Part shown: positions 54,495 to 62,544 of the stretch, piece after piece | How positions within the stretch are numbered: position 1 is the stretch's first letter | Layout of the letters: every line of letters begins with the position of its first letter | Assembly: GCF_038070105.1 (NCBI RefSeq) | Contig: NZ_JBBPBZ010000002.1 | Location: 3,454,501 to 3,518,500, forward strand | Reading direction: 5' to 3' | Length of the DNA: 64,000 nucleotides | Origin: Methylocystis sp. IM3 | GTDB taxonomy: Bacteria > Pseudomonadota > Alphaproteobacteria > Rhizobiales > Beijerinckiaceae | Program-made: the position numbers and the translations under genes | The notes under the pieces: model-generated | What the model saw: only the letters and a program-made list of their open reading frames with translations | Databases searched by the model: none | What the model was told of the DNA's origin: nothing

Positions 54495-55271
54495 TCATGA
54501 CTGCCTCTCGACGCTGCGGCGGGTGAAGAGGAGCTCGGGAAGCTCGCCGATGTCCTGCGCGATGCGCCGGAAGGCGAGATAGGGCAGCAGCACCAGATAC
54601 AGCAGCAGGGCGCTGGCGAAAAGCTGCGGGCGCGAGCCATCGGCGAGCTCGCCCAGAGTCTCGGCCAGGCTGCGCCCGTGGAAGCGGCCGACGACCAGCT
54701 CCTCGATGATGTTCATGATCACCAGCGCCACGGTGAAGATCAGCGCCCGAATCGCAATCTGAACGATGAGGATGGCCTGCTTGCCCCGCCGCTCCCCGAG
54801 CCGCACGGCTTCGAGCCCCAGGATGAATTTGCCGAGAATGAGCGCCTTGACGACGGCGACGCCCAGCGGCGCGAATTCGACGCCCACGGAGCGCAGGATG
54901 GTCGATTTGTAATAGAGCACGGCGATGAGCCAGACCATGAGATAGGTCGAAACGGCGAGATAGGAGACGAGCTCGCGCCGGGCGCGCTGAAGCAGCTTCT
55001 TCGGCATGGGGGCCGGCGCGGGTTCGCCATCGGCGCGGGCGGTTTCTCTCTCGCGCCGCGCCGGATGGGCGGCCTCCGCGCGCGGGGCGACCGCCGGTCG
55101 GGTTCTCGGCGAAAACTGCGGCAGCCCGCGGCCGTCGACCCAGTCCGGCATGCCCGGCGCCCAGACAAAATGCGCTTCGTCCGGCGCCATGTCGATGCGG
55201 CGCGCCAGCGTCTCGGCCGAAACCGGCCCCACCGTTTCGCCGTCCTCGGCGTAAAACCACTCATCCGACAT
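54495..55271 (-). CDS. GYF_2-domain membrane protein
   Basis: A 258-residue protein. Residues 1-55 form a GYF_2 (DUF4339) domain: EWFYAEDGETVGPVSAETLARRI and WVDGRGLPQF. A Pro/Ala/Arg-rich linker (55-95) leads to four or five helices, for example YLAVSTYLMVWLIAVLYY, VAVVKALILGKFILGLEA, IQIAIRALIFTVALVIMN and FASALLLYLVLLPYLAF. The soluble domain probably binds proline-rich peptides in the cytoplasm. Function unknown. Confidence 0.78.
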   Translation of the reverse strand: MSDEWFYAEDGETVGPVSAETLARRIDMAPDEAHFVWAPGMPDWVDGRGLPQFSPRTRPAVAPRAEAAHPARRERETARADGEPAPAPMPKKLLQRARRELVSYLAVSTYLMVWLIAVLYYKSTILRSVGVEFAPLGVAVVKALILGKFILGLEAVRLGERRGKQAILIVQIAIRALIFTVALVIMNIIEELVVGRFHGRSLAETLGELADGSRPQLFASALLLYLVLLPYLAFRRIAQDIGELPELLFTRRSVERQS

Positions 55272-55360
55272 GCGTCTTCCCGCCGTTCCCCGCCAGCCTT
55301 CTGAAATGCAATGCTAGCACAGCTTTGGCTCTTTGCGCCGTCTTGCGGGCGCGCGAGCGC

Positions 55361-56056
55361 CTAGTTTCGTCGCTCATCCACCGGCTTGGGAACGAAGTCG
55401 AGAACTTCCTTGGTGTAGTGCTCATGCACCTCGGAAAAAGGCTTCTGATCTGGGGTGTAGAGGACCGCCGTGTGCTCGAAGATTTCGCGCGGAATGGCGA
55501 GCGCGCCTGCGGCCACGTCGGCGGGCGGCGGCGCGGGTGAAAGCTCCCAGCCTTGCGGCAGGGGCGACCAGCGCGCGGTCGCCTCGATCGTGCGCCGATA
55601 GGGCTGAAGGGGCGCGACCGCCTTTCCGAAAGGCGTTTCTGTGGTCTCCAGCGCCCGGTTCATGTCGTCGGTTAGACGGCCGGGGACGTACCAATTGTCG
55701 GCTTCGGAAAATACGTGGTCCCCACAGCTGAGGGCCACGCGCCTGTATTTGACGGCCTCGCCGTCCGAAACCCGCAGCCGCTGGCGGGTCTCCTCGCTGG
55801 CCGGTCTGTCAGGGCCGGGGATACGCTTTGCGACGAGTTTCGGCTCTGCGGCCATCCTGTGGTCGGCGCACCATTTCTCGAGCGTCGCCGTCGCACTGCG
55901 GCTCGCGAGAAGCGACGCGTTCAGCGTCTGCATCAGCGCGAGAACCTCGACGCGCGCCAGAAAATTGTCCGGCCAGGCCTGCGCCCTTGCGGAAACCGCC
56001 CCCATGGGCGCCAGCGCGGCGGCCGTCACGATCGAAATGACTGTCCTGCAATTCAT
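55361..56056 (-). CDS. Exported chorismate-lyase-like protein
   Basis: A 231-residue protein with a signal peptide (cleavage near ARAQA, residue 26). Residues 90-150 show the chorismate lyase/UTRA fold pattern RLRVSDGEAVKYRRVALSCG, FSEADNWYVPGRL and TTETPFGKAV. Chorismate lyase is cytosolic and starts ubiquinone synthesis, so an exported relative probably binds something else. AGGAT precedes the ATG. A Cys pair (residues 63 and 106) could form a disulfide in the periplasm. Confidence 0.7.
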   Translation of the reverse strand: MNCRTVISIVTAAALAPMGAVSARAQAWPDNFLARVEVLALMQTLNASLLASRSATATLEKWCADHRMAAEPKLVAKRIPGPDRPASEETRQRLRVSDGEAVKYRRVALSCGDHVFSEADNWYVPGRLTDDMNRALETTETPFGKAVAPLQPYRRTIEATARWSPLPQGWELSPAPPPADVAAGALAIPREIFEHTAVLYTPDQKPFSEVHEHYTKEVLDFVPKPVDERRN

Positions 56057-56101
56057 CTTTCATCCTGCCCCGCTTCGGAGCCGGACTTTAACCTCAAAGC
56101 G

Positions 56102-56233
56102 TCACAGCGACATCCAGGAATTGTAGGAAGCCGCGTGCTGCATGGCGCTGAAGGTCACGACAACATCCATGACCTCGGTCATGAACGCGATGGCGATGGC
56201 TCCGAAGACGCCCGTGGCGAAGATCGCTTTCAT
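56102..56233 (-). CDS. 43-residue membrane protein
   Basis: A very small protein with one membrane helix (AIFATGVFGAIAIAFMTEVMDVVVTF) and a polar tail. AAGGAG lies 9 nt before the ATG, which makes translation credible. It is not similar to anything I know. Upstream, the palindromic TTAACGATTCATTAACG may be part of the promoter. Confidence 0.6.
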   Translation of the reverse strand: MKAIFATGVFGAIAIAFMTEVMDVVVTFSAMQHAASYNSWMSL

Positions 56234-56415
56234 CTGCTCACTCCTTCTCGTTAACGATTCATTAACGAGTCCGCGGGGGAGCCAACGTGCGCTGGCGCAC
56301 GTCTCGGCCCGGTCGGGAGGCGCGCGCCAGACGGCCATGCGCGCAGCGGATCACTGCGGTTGATCGCGGAGGCCGGCGCGCGACGCCCTGACGGGAGCGC
56401 CGGCCCGAGCCCGTT

Positions 56416-57090
56416 TCAGGCGGCGGGCGCTTCGAGGCCCAGAATGTGGGAGATTTCAGCGAGCGTCGCTTTTTCCTTCTCGCTCATCCGAATACCGCCG
56501 AAGCCGAGGAACGTATCTTCGAGCCCGGCTTGCGCGACCGTGCGCGCAATGTCGAGAAGCCAGGATTTGAACGGCGCGGCATGCTCCCCGGCGGGCGCTT
56601 CGAGGCCCAGAATGTGGGAGATTTCAGCGAGCGTCGCTTTTTCCTTCTCGCTCATCCGAATACCGCCGAAGCCGAGGAACGTATCTTCGAGCCCGGCTTG
56701 CGCGACCGTGCGCGCAATGTCGAGAAGCCAGGATTTGAACGGCGCGGCATGCTCCCCGGCGCGCGCGTCGAGGAGGGCGGCGACCTGTCCGAGAGACGCG
56801 AGCGCGCGATGCTTGATCTCGTCGAGACCGGCGCCCTGAACGATCGTGCGGACGCCCTCGCGCGCATCGGCGCGCCCCCCCGAAGAGGAAAGTTCCTCGG
56901 CGACGCTCTTGACGAGCGCGTCGCCCGGCTGCGCGCGCGCCTCTGAAACCATGCGCGCCGCTGCAAAGCCCTCCTGCAGCAGACCGATGAAGCCGCTCGG
57001 ATCGGCGGCGCTGACCGCATAGCCCGCCAGCAGGGGCGACTGAACCAGCCGCTTCCATTCGACTGGCGTGAAATCGGACTTGCTCGCCAT
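56416..57090 (-). CDS. Hypothetical protein with an exact 56-residue tandem duplication
   Basis: A 224-residue soluble protein. Residues 1-111 are unique: FTPVEWKRLVQSPLLAGYAVSAADPSGFIGLL, then Ala/Arg/Glu-rich helix. Residues 112-167 and 168-223 are identical, each from GEHAAPFKSW to GLEAPA, and contain LLDIARTVAQAG, DTFLGFGGIRMS and ATLAEISHILGL. At the DNA level the units are also identical, so the duplication is recent. No family is recognised. An ancestral form would be 168 residues long. The ATG at 57090 lies at the start of the coding pattern. Confidence 0.75.
   Translation of the reverse strand: MASKSDFTPVEWKRLVQSPLLAGYAVSAADPSGFIGLLQEGFAAARMVSEARAQPGDALVKSVAEELSSSGGRADAREGVRTIVQGAGLDEIKHRALASLGQVAALLDARAGEHAAPFKSWLLDIARTVAQAGLEDTFLGFGGIRMSEKEKATLAEISHILGLEAPAGEHAAPFKSWLLDIARTVAQAGLEDTFLGFGGIRMSEKEKATLAEISHILGLEAPAA
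56421..56756. repeat. Exact 168-bp direct tandem duplication
   Basis: Two adjacent identical copies, 56421-56588 and 56589-56756, inside a minus-strand gene. The length is divisible by three, so the frame is kept. No base difference is visible, which implies a recent event, an assembly artefact or gene conversion. Confidence 0.95.
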
Positions 57091-57172
57091 GGCCTTGCTC
57101 CGCTGTGCGACTCTTCCAGATAGATCGCCAGACGTTGCGCGAAAAGGGCGGCTTTCACCAAGGAGCGCGGCA

Positions 57173-57328
57173 ATGCTTTCGACAGTCCTGATCGTCCTGC
57201 TGCTCCTCCTGCTGATCGCCTCGCTGCCCAACTGGCCCTATAGCGCCGGATGGGGCTATGGGCCGGGCGGCGCCGTCGGCGCCATCCTCGCCATCGTCAT
57301 CATCCTCGCCCTGCTCGGGCGGCTGTGA
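57173..57328 (+). CDS. DUF3309 small membrane protein
   Basis: A 51-residue protein: LIVLLLLLLIASLPNWPYS, then SAGWGYGPGGAVGAILAIVIILALLGRL. The Trp-Pro and GWGYGPGG pattern is that of DUF3309 proteins, widespread in Rhizobiales and often stress-associated. AAGGAG is 6 nt upstream of the ATG. Two short hydrophobic stretches suggest a hairpin in the membrane. Confidence 0.8.
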   Translation: MLSTVLIVLLLLLLIASLPNWPYSAGWGYGPGGAVGAILAIVIILALLGRL

Positions 57329-57446
57329 CCTGTTCCAGCGGCTCTGTTCCTCGCGCAGCGTCGCTCAGGGAACGCCGCGCCAGATCTGGCACGAGAAAAG
57401 CAAGGCTGGTCGCGTGGCGTAAAGCTGCGCCAAGGGAGGACGCCCG

Positions 57447-57653
57447 ATGCTCGACAAGCCCAGGATGGACAACCCCGTCACGCGCGCGCCAACCGGAGGG
57501 GCCGGCGGCAAGCCTGGGCCGACGAAGAGCCTGAAATTCTCGCCTGTTGGCGGCTTTGGTCCCGGCAGACGGGCCGAAGGGGCCGGATTCCGACGGGCCA
57601 CGCGCCCCATCAATCTCGAGCGACGCGCATGTTTTGCGCGCTTCGACGCCTGA
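57447..57653 (+). CDS. Possible small basic protein
   Basis: A 68-residue frame rich in Gly, Pro and Arg with no domain. AGGGAGG precedes the ATG at 6-7 nt, the main support. It overlaps no better frame. It may be non-functional. Confidence 0.35.
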   Translation: MLDKPRMDNPVTRAPTGGAGGKPGPTKSLKFSPVGGFGPGRRAEGAGFRRATRPINLERRACFARFDA

Positions 57654-57727
57654 TCCCGACTGGCGCGGCGGCGCCGCCAGATTGAGCAAGCCGATTTGCA
57701 ACGAAGGCGCCGCCCGGTTGCTGCGCT

Positions 57728-58513
57728 TCAGATATCCAGATCGCGATAGACGGCGACTTCCCTTTCGCGCGCCAGACGCGCGTCCTCGCCCGCGCGCACG
57801 CCGCGCCAGACATCGAAGAGCATCACCAGCGTCGTGAAGAGGCCCGTCAGCTTGGCCGTCAGGAAGCCGAAGGGAAAAACGATGCGCTCCGGCGGCACGA
57901 TGAACTGCGCGCCGATGAAGATCGACGCGGCGTTTATGAAATAGGCCGGCCGATAGAGGGATTTTTCCGTCCAGGCGCTGCGCGCATAATGACGCGAATG
58001 CCGCTTCACCGCCCTGTTGTAATCAGGATTGGGGAGCAGGCCGAAGAAGCGGCGCTTGGGCGGCAGGGCGTTGGGTCCGGCGATCAGCGCCCGCAAGAGC
58101 TGCTTCATCTCGAAATGGGCGACCACGGCGAGAAGCAGATTGGCCGCCACGAGGCCAAGCTTGAGCTCCGGCAGCGAGACGTAGAGCTGCGCAGCCATGT
58201 CGACGAACAGAAGCTGCGTCGCCGCATTGAGCGCAAAGGCCGAACGATGGAAAGCCGCGCGGTTGATGCTCTGGATCTTCTCGTCGAAGAAGGCGACGCC
58301 AGGCTTGTCGCGCACGAGAATATGAAGTGTCAGCCGCTCCTCTTCGTCGAGCGCCCAGCGGCGGCCCAATTCGTCGATCGTCTCGCTGGGCGTCGCGCCC
58401 TTGGGGATCTTGAAGGTGACGCGCGCCGTGAAGGCGGAGAGGCGCGCGATGAAGCCGCGCGCCGCCGCGTAATGCGACGTGACCGTGCCGAGAAGCTTTT
58501 CGGGTTCCGCCAT
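57728..58513 (-). CDS. Hypothetical protein with two C-terminal-half membrane helices
   Basis: A 261-residue protein. Residues 1-115 are soluble with a FKIPKGATPSETIDELGRRWALDEEERL segment. Hydrophobic stretches are at about 118-136 (LKLGLVAANLLLAVVAHF) and 190-240 (PAYFINAASIFIGAQFIV, FGFLTAKLTGLFTTLVMLFDVW). No family is recognised. AAAGG precedes the ATG. It lies downstream of dps on the same strand with about 100 nt between them. Confidence 0.6.
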   Translation of the reverse strand: MAEPEKLLGTVTSHYAAARGFIARLSAFTARVTFKIPKGATPSETIDELGRRWALDEEERLTLHILVRDKPGVAFFDEKIQSINRAAFHRSAFALNAATQLLFVDMAAQLYVSLPELKLGLVAANLLLAVVAHFEMKQLLRALIAGPNALPPKRRFFGLLPNPDYNRAVKRHSRHYARSAWTEKSLYRPAYFINAASIFIGAQFIVPPERIVFPFGFLTAKLTGLFTTLVMLFDVWRGVRAGEDARLAREREVAVYRDLDI

Positions 58514-58614
58514 TTTGACCTTTCCGGCGCCGCTTTCGCGCGCCCCGAAGGGCGCGGCGAAGCGACTCGCCGGAAACTTATGCGGCTTTGCTGGGCCTTC
58601 GCAAGAGAGCGCGC

Positions 58615-59151
58615 TCAGTGTCCCCCGGCGTCGGCGGCGCGGGCCGCCTCGAAGAGGAACCAGGTGCGTTTTTCGGTCTCGTCGAGATATTGTTCGATCA
58701 GGCTCGCTGTCGCGACATCGTCCCAGTCGTCGCAGATCCCATGCGCCTCGCGCATCGATCTGGCGACGGCGATATTGTCGTTCATGAGCTCCACGAGCAT
58801 GCCATAGGGCGAAACGAAGTCCTTCTCGTTCTCGGTCAGCGAGGCGAGCGCCAGAATCTGCGCAAGCGAGCGCAGGGTCGGCTGGCCGAGCTTGCGAACC
58901 CGTTCAGCGAGCGGATCGATAGACTCGAGAATCTGCTCGCTCTGCTCGTCTAGCATTTCGTGGAAGTCGCGGAAATTCGGCCCGCTGACGTGCCAGTGAA
59001 AATTCTTGGTCTTCAGGTAAAGCACATAGGCGTCGGCGACGAGCCGATTGATCCGCTCCGCGACGAGCGCCGTCGCCTCCTCGGACAGATCGCTCGGCGT
59101 GTTGAGAGCGACGCGTTCCGTGTCGCTGCTCTCAAAAATATTCAAGGGCAT
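58615..59151 (-). CDS. dps: Dps-family starvation protection ferritin
   Basis: A 178-residue ferritin-like protein. TKNFHWHVSGPNFRDFHEMLDEQSEQI contains the ferroxidase His and Asp/Glu ligands shared between subunits, and LIEQYLDETEKRTWFLFEAARA is the C-terminal helix. It forms a shell that oxidises Fe(II) with peroxide and shields DNA. AGGAGG lies 8 nt before the ATG. A match to the EcfG promoter consensus lies 40-65 nt upstream, and the EcfG locus is adjacent. Confidence 0.93.
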   Translation of the reverse strand: MPLNIFESSDTERVALNTPSDLSEEATALVAERINRLVADAYVLYLKTKNFHWHVSGPNFRDFHEMLDEQSEQILESIDPLAERVRKLGQPTLRSLAQILALASLTENEKDFVSPYGMLVELMNDNIAVARSMREAHGICDDWDDVATASLIEQYLDETEKRTWFLFEAARAADAGGH

Positions 59152-59190
59152 TTCGAGCCTCCTGCGCGCAGGCCTCCAGCGTTACGCGAC

Positions 59191-59216
59191 AACGCGCGCT
59201 CGCGCGTCGTTGTTCC
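59191..59216 (-). promoter_or_regulatory. EcfG consensus promoter for dps
   Basis: On the minus strand it reads GGAAC, 17 bases, CGTT, matching the general stress promoter consensus exactly. The -10 element lies about 40 nt before the dps start, a suitable leader length. Confidence 0.8.
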
Positions 59217-59250
59217 AGCGTGGAAGACGCGAAGGCCGCTCGCGCTTGGG

Positions 59251-60039
59251 TCAGGCGACGCGCGTCGCCTTGCGCTCGAAGAACAACGCCTGGCTGATCG
59301 TCGCCTTCACGGTGTCGACCTTGTAGGGCTTGCTGATGAGGAAGGCGGGCTCGGGACGCTCGCCCGTCAGCAGCCGCTCGGGGAAGGCGGTGATGAAAAT
59401 GACCGGGCAATCGAAATTCTCGAGAAGCTCGTTGACCGCATTGAGGCCGGAACTGCCGTCGGCGAGCTGGATATCGGCCAGGATCAGGCCGGGCCGATGG
59501 CCTCTGGCGAGTTCGATCGCCTCCCTGTGCGTCCGGGCGACGCCGATGACATTGTGCCCGAGATCGCGCGCGATGAATTCGATGTCCTGCGCGATGAGCG
59601 CCTCGTCCTCGATGATCAGCACGTCGGTCGCCACCCGCTCGGCGATCTCGCGGCCGGCCTGAGCGATCAGCTGCTCGACTTCCTGCGGCGTGACCGCGAG
59701 AATGGCGGCCACATCCTCGATCGAGAAGCCTTCCACCGTGCGCAACAGAAAGGCCTGGCGCGAGCGCGGCGTCAGCAGGCTGACATTGCGCTCTGCGGGC
59801 GAAACCTCGTCCTCCGGCCGATCCTCCACATTGAGCGTAATCGACGACCAGGAAAGCATGAACAGATGGTAGAGGCCAACCTTCGCGGACATGTTCGGCG
59901 GAAAGGCGTCGATATCGGCGATCAACGCCTCGAGCGTCGCCACGACATAGGCGTCGCCGCTCTTTTGCGAACCGCAGAGCGCGCGCGCGAAACGGCGAAG
60001 GTAGGGGAGATGCGGAGCGATCTCTCGTGAGATGTTCAT
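59251..60039 (-). CDS. phyR: General stress anti-anti-sigma response regulator PhyR
   Basis: A 262-residue protein. Residues 1-130 are a sigma-like domain without DNA-binding competence (LPYLRRFARALCGSQKSGDAYV, RQAFLLRTVEGFSIEDVAAIL). Residues 137-255 are a receiver with DVLIIEDEALIAQDIEFIA, the phospho-acceptor Asp189 in LILADIQLADG, the conserved Thr in VIFITAF and the Lys in ISKPY. Phosphorylated PhyR binds NepR and frees EcfG. It diverges from nepR-ecfG; the arrangement is the classic alphaproteobacterial locus. Confidence 0.95.
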   Translation of the reverse strand: MNISREIAPHLPYLRRFARALCGSQKSGDAYVVATLEALIADIDAFPPNMSAKVGLYHLFMLSWSSITLNVEDRPEDEVSPAERNVSLLTPRSRQAFLLRTVEGFSIEDVAAILAVTPQEVEQLIAQAGREIAERVATDVLIIEDEALIAQDIEFIARDLGHNVIGVARTHREAIELARGHRPGLILADIQLADGSSGLNAVNELLENFDCPVIFITAFPERLLTGERPEPAFLISKPYKVDTVKATISQALFFERKATRVA

Positions 60040-60123
60040 GACGGCACCCTGCGGTCTTTGGAGAGTCTGCTTGCGCGGTTGAGCAATACGCCGCGCCGGG
60101 TTAGAAATCCACTTTTTCCGACT

Positions 60124-60148
60124 GGAACGAACGAGCCTTCCCGGTGTT
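60124..60148 (+). promoter_or_regulatory. EcfG-like promoter for nepR-ecfG
   Basis: GGAAC, 16 bases, TGTT, in the divergent region and about 75 nt before nepR. One base differs from the consensus CGTT. It suggests autoregulation, which is common in this system. Confidence 0.6.
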
Positions 60149-60223
60149 GCCTATTTGGGCGCCTGGAGCGAGGGCGCTCTAGCAGGGCGCCACTCTGAAG
60201 AAGCGGCGTTCGCGGGGCTGTCG

Positions 60224-60463
60224 ATGATGCAGGAAAACGAGCGCGAGGAAGGCAAGGCTCTTGCGGCGCGGGAGGGCGGCGACGCCCGAAATGGCGACGA
60301 TCAGGTCGACGGAGTCGATACGGCCTTTCTGGAGCCACATATTCAGGAGCAATTGGGCCGGGTGCTGCGCTCATTCTGCGACGACCTCATTCAACAGCCG
60401 ATTCCCGACAAATTCGTCATGCTGCTCGCCCAGCTCGAAGCCAAACAGCGCGAGAAAAAATGA
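60224..60463 (+). CDS. nepR: Anti-sigma factor NepR
   Basis: A 79-residue protein. The N-terminal 35 residues are charged and likely disordered. The conserved NepR core is HIQEQLGRVLRSFCDDLIQQPIPDKFVMLLAQLEA, split here around the LRSF and IPDKF motifs, forming the two helices that hold EcfG. Starts at 60224 and 60227 are both possible. Its end overlaps ecfG by 4 nt (ATGA), coupling anti-sigma to sigma synthesis. Confidence 0.92.
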   Translation: MMQENEREEGKALAAREGGDARNGDDQVDGVDTAFLEPHIQEQLGRVLRSFCDDLIQQPIPDKFVMLLAQLEAKQREKK

Positions 60464-61014
60464 CTGACGCTGCGTTCGGAGAGCAGATGGTGGCGCAGAT
60501 TCCCTACCTGCGCGCCTTCGCCATTTCTCTCTCGGGGTCATATAGCGTTGCCGACGACCTCGTCCAAGATACGCTGGTGAAGGCGTGGTCGCACGCCGAC
60601 AGCTTCGAGCCGGGCACGAACTTCCGCGCCTGGCTGGTCACGATCCTGCGGAACACCTATTTCTCACAATATCGCAAACGCTCCCGCGAGGTGCAGGACA
60701 GCGACAACGTCCTCGCCGAGCAAATCCCCGTGAAGGGAGGACAGGAATCGAACGTCACCATGCAGGACGTGCAGAAGGCGCTGAACAAGCTTGCCCCGGA
60801 GCACCGCGAAATCCTGCTGATGATCGGCATCACCGAGCTCTCCTACGAGGAGGCGGCTCAGGTCTGCAACATCGCCGTGGGGACGGTGAAGAGCCGTCTG
60901 AACCGCGCCCGCGCCAAGCTCGCCGAACATCTCGGCCTCCACGGCGTTCATGAGATCGACTACGACCCAACCATGACCGGGCTTGCCGCCCGCAAAAGCA
61001 CAAAGGCGCTCTAG
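60460..61014 (+). CDS. ecfG: General stress ECF sigma factor EcfG
   Basis: A 184-residue ECF15 sigma factor. Region 2 has LRAFAISLSGSYSVADDLVQDTLVKAW and FRAWLVTILRN; region 4 has LAPEHREILLMIGITELSYEEAAQVCNIAVGTVKSRLNRAR. It directs transcription from GGAAC-N16/17-CGTT promoters, seen before dps. The overlap with nepR, the divergent phyR and the adjacent kinase complete the module. Confidence 0.95.
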   Translation: MTDAAFGEQMVAQIPYLRAFAISLSGSYSVADDLVQDTLVKAWSHADSFEPGTNFRAWLVTILRNTYFSQYRKRSREVQDSDNVLAEQIPVKGGQESNVTMQDVQKALNKLAPEHREILLMIGITELSYEEAAQVCNIAVGTVKSRLNRARAKLAEHLGLHGVHEIDYDPTMTGLAARKSTKAL

Positions 61015-61050
61015 ACCCTTTAAATATTTTCCGCCGCCTCCGATCGAGTT

Positions 61051-61076
61051 GGAACCCGGCGAAGGCCTCGCTGGTT
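61051..61076 (+). promoter_or_regulatory. Possible EcfG promoter for the sensor kinase
   Basis: GGAAC, 17 bases, GGTT, beginning 37 nt after the ecfG stop. One base differs from CGTT. It would allow the kinase to be transcribed from its own promoter as well as by readthrough. Confidence 0.4.
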
Positions 61077-61172
61077 CGACCCGAAATGGGGTGGTCCCAC
61101 AAGAGATGCGGCGAGCAGAGCAACAGGCGGCGAGCGCCCGGAGCGTCGGGTTTGCGCGCGCGGAGCAATTTG

Positions 61173-62540
61173 GTGATCGGACGGAGCCGGTGGCGGATTC
61201 TCAGCTTCGCTGTCTCGCTGGGATTGTGTGATGCGCGCCGGGCGCTAGCGGCGCAGCTTTTCCTGATTCCAAGAGCCGACCCTGCCCTCGCGGGGGCGGC
61301 GGGCGTCCTGCTGGGGATCGCCCTCGCCATCGCCCTTTATGTGATTTTCCGCCTCGACCAGAACCGCCGCCGGGCAGCCGCCGCCGCCCACAGGCTGGCG
61401 GAGATGGCGCAACGGATGAAGGCTGGCGATCAGCCGGAATGGACGACGACGGGCGTCGCCGACATCGACGACATCGCCCGCACGCTCGAAGCGTTCGAGC
61501 AGCGGCTTCGGCGCAAGCGCGGACTGCTGACGCAGCTGAACTCGGAGGTGCTGCGCGGCGGCGGGTCCAATGGCTTCAACAATCAGCTTCGCGCCATCAT
61601 TGACGCGCTTCCGGTGGGCGTTCTGCTCGCCGAGGCGCCGAGTGGCCGCATCCTCGAGGGCAACCAGGCCCTCGAGTCGATCCGGCGCGGCCCCGTCATC
61701 TATTCGGACGGCGTCAGGCATTACCGGAATTGGGTCGCCGTGCATGAAAACGGCGAGCCGGTCACGCCGGACGAATATCCTCTGGCCCGCGCCCTCGCCG
61801 GCGAGGAGCGGCCGGTTCTCGAATGCCGGCATCAGCGCGGCGATGGGTCCTGGGGCTGGGTCAACATCGTCGGCTCGCCGATCCGCAACGAGCAGGGCGG
61901 GATCATCGCCGCGATCATCGCCGTCACCGACATCGACGAGATCAAGAGCGCCGAGGATCACCGGCGCAGCATGAACATGGAGCTGCACCACCGGGTGAAC
62001 AATTCGCTCGCGATGATCCAGGGCATCGCCAACATCACCGCCCGCACCGCGACGGACTTTTCCTGCTTTCGAAGCAGTTTCTCGGATCGCATCCAGTGCC
62101 TGAGCCGCATTTCCACCCTGCTCGTGAAGAAGTCCTGGACGGAGACGCCCGTGCGCGAACTGGTGGCGACGGCGCTCGCCTCCGACAGCGCCGCTCTGCG
62201 CGACCGCGTCGCCCTGTCGGGAGAAGATGTGGAGTTGCGCTCTGAAGTGGCGCTCGCGCTCGGCATGGCGCTGCACGAGCTTCTCTCCAACGCCGAGCGT
62301 CACGGCGCGCTCTCGGCCGACAAGGGATGGATTTCCGTCGACTGGCGCGTCGCCGACAGCGAAGGGCGCCGCCTCATGGTCGAGTGGAAAGAGCATGGCG
62401 GACCGCCCGTCGCCGAGCCGGGCCGCACGGGCGTCGGGCAATATCTCATGAAGTCGGTGCTGTCCCGCCAGTTCGGCGGCGACATCGACTTCTTCTACGA
62501 GCCCGACGGCCTGCGCGCGACGCTCACCGCCGAGATATGA
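61173..62540 (+). CDS. HisKA_2-type sensor histidine kinase (PhyK-like)
   Basis: A 455-residue kinase. An N-terminal helix (AGAAGVLLGIALAIALYVIFRL) anchors it, a HAMP-like linker follows, then a PAS domain (IDALPVGVLLAEAPSGRILEGN, CRHQRGDGSWGWVNIVGSPI). The HisKA_2 phospho-His lies in MELHHRVNNSLAMIQGIAN and the ATPase in ALGMALHELLSNAERHGAL, with GVGQYLMKSVL as the G-box. It is the likely PhyR kinase. I chose the GTG at 61173 with GGAG about 8 nt upstream; an ATG at 61086 would add 29 Arg-rich residues. Confidence 0.87.
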   Translation: MIGRSRWRILSFAVSLGLCDARRALAAQLFLIPRADPALAGAAGVLLGIALAIALYVIFRLDQNRRRAAAAAHRLAEMAQRMKAGDQPEWTTTGVADIDDIARTLEAFEQRLRRKRGLLTQLNSEVLRGGGSNGFNNQLRAIIDALPVGVLLAEAPSGRILEGNQALESIRRGPVIYSDGVRHYRNWVAVHENGEPVTPDEYPLARALAGEERPVLECRHQRGDGSWGWVNIVGSPIRNEQGGIIAAIIAVTDIDEIKSAEDHRRSMNMELHHRVNNSLAMIQGIANITARTATDFSCFRSSFSDRIQCLSRISTLLVKKSWTETPVRELVATALASDSAALRDRVALSGEDVELRSEVALALGMALHELLSNAERHGALSADKGWISVDWRVADSEGRRLMVEWKEHGGPPVAEPGRTGVGQYLMKSVLSRQFGGDIDFFYEPDGLRATLTAEI

Positions 62541-62544
62541 GGCC

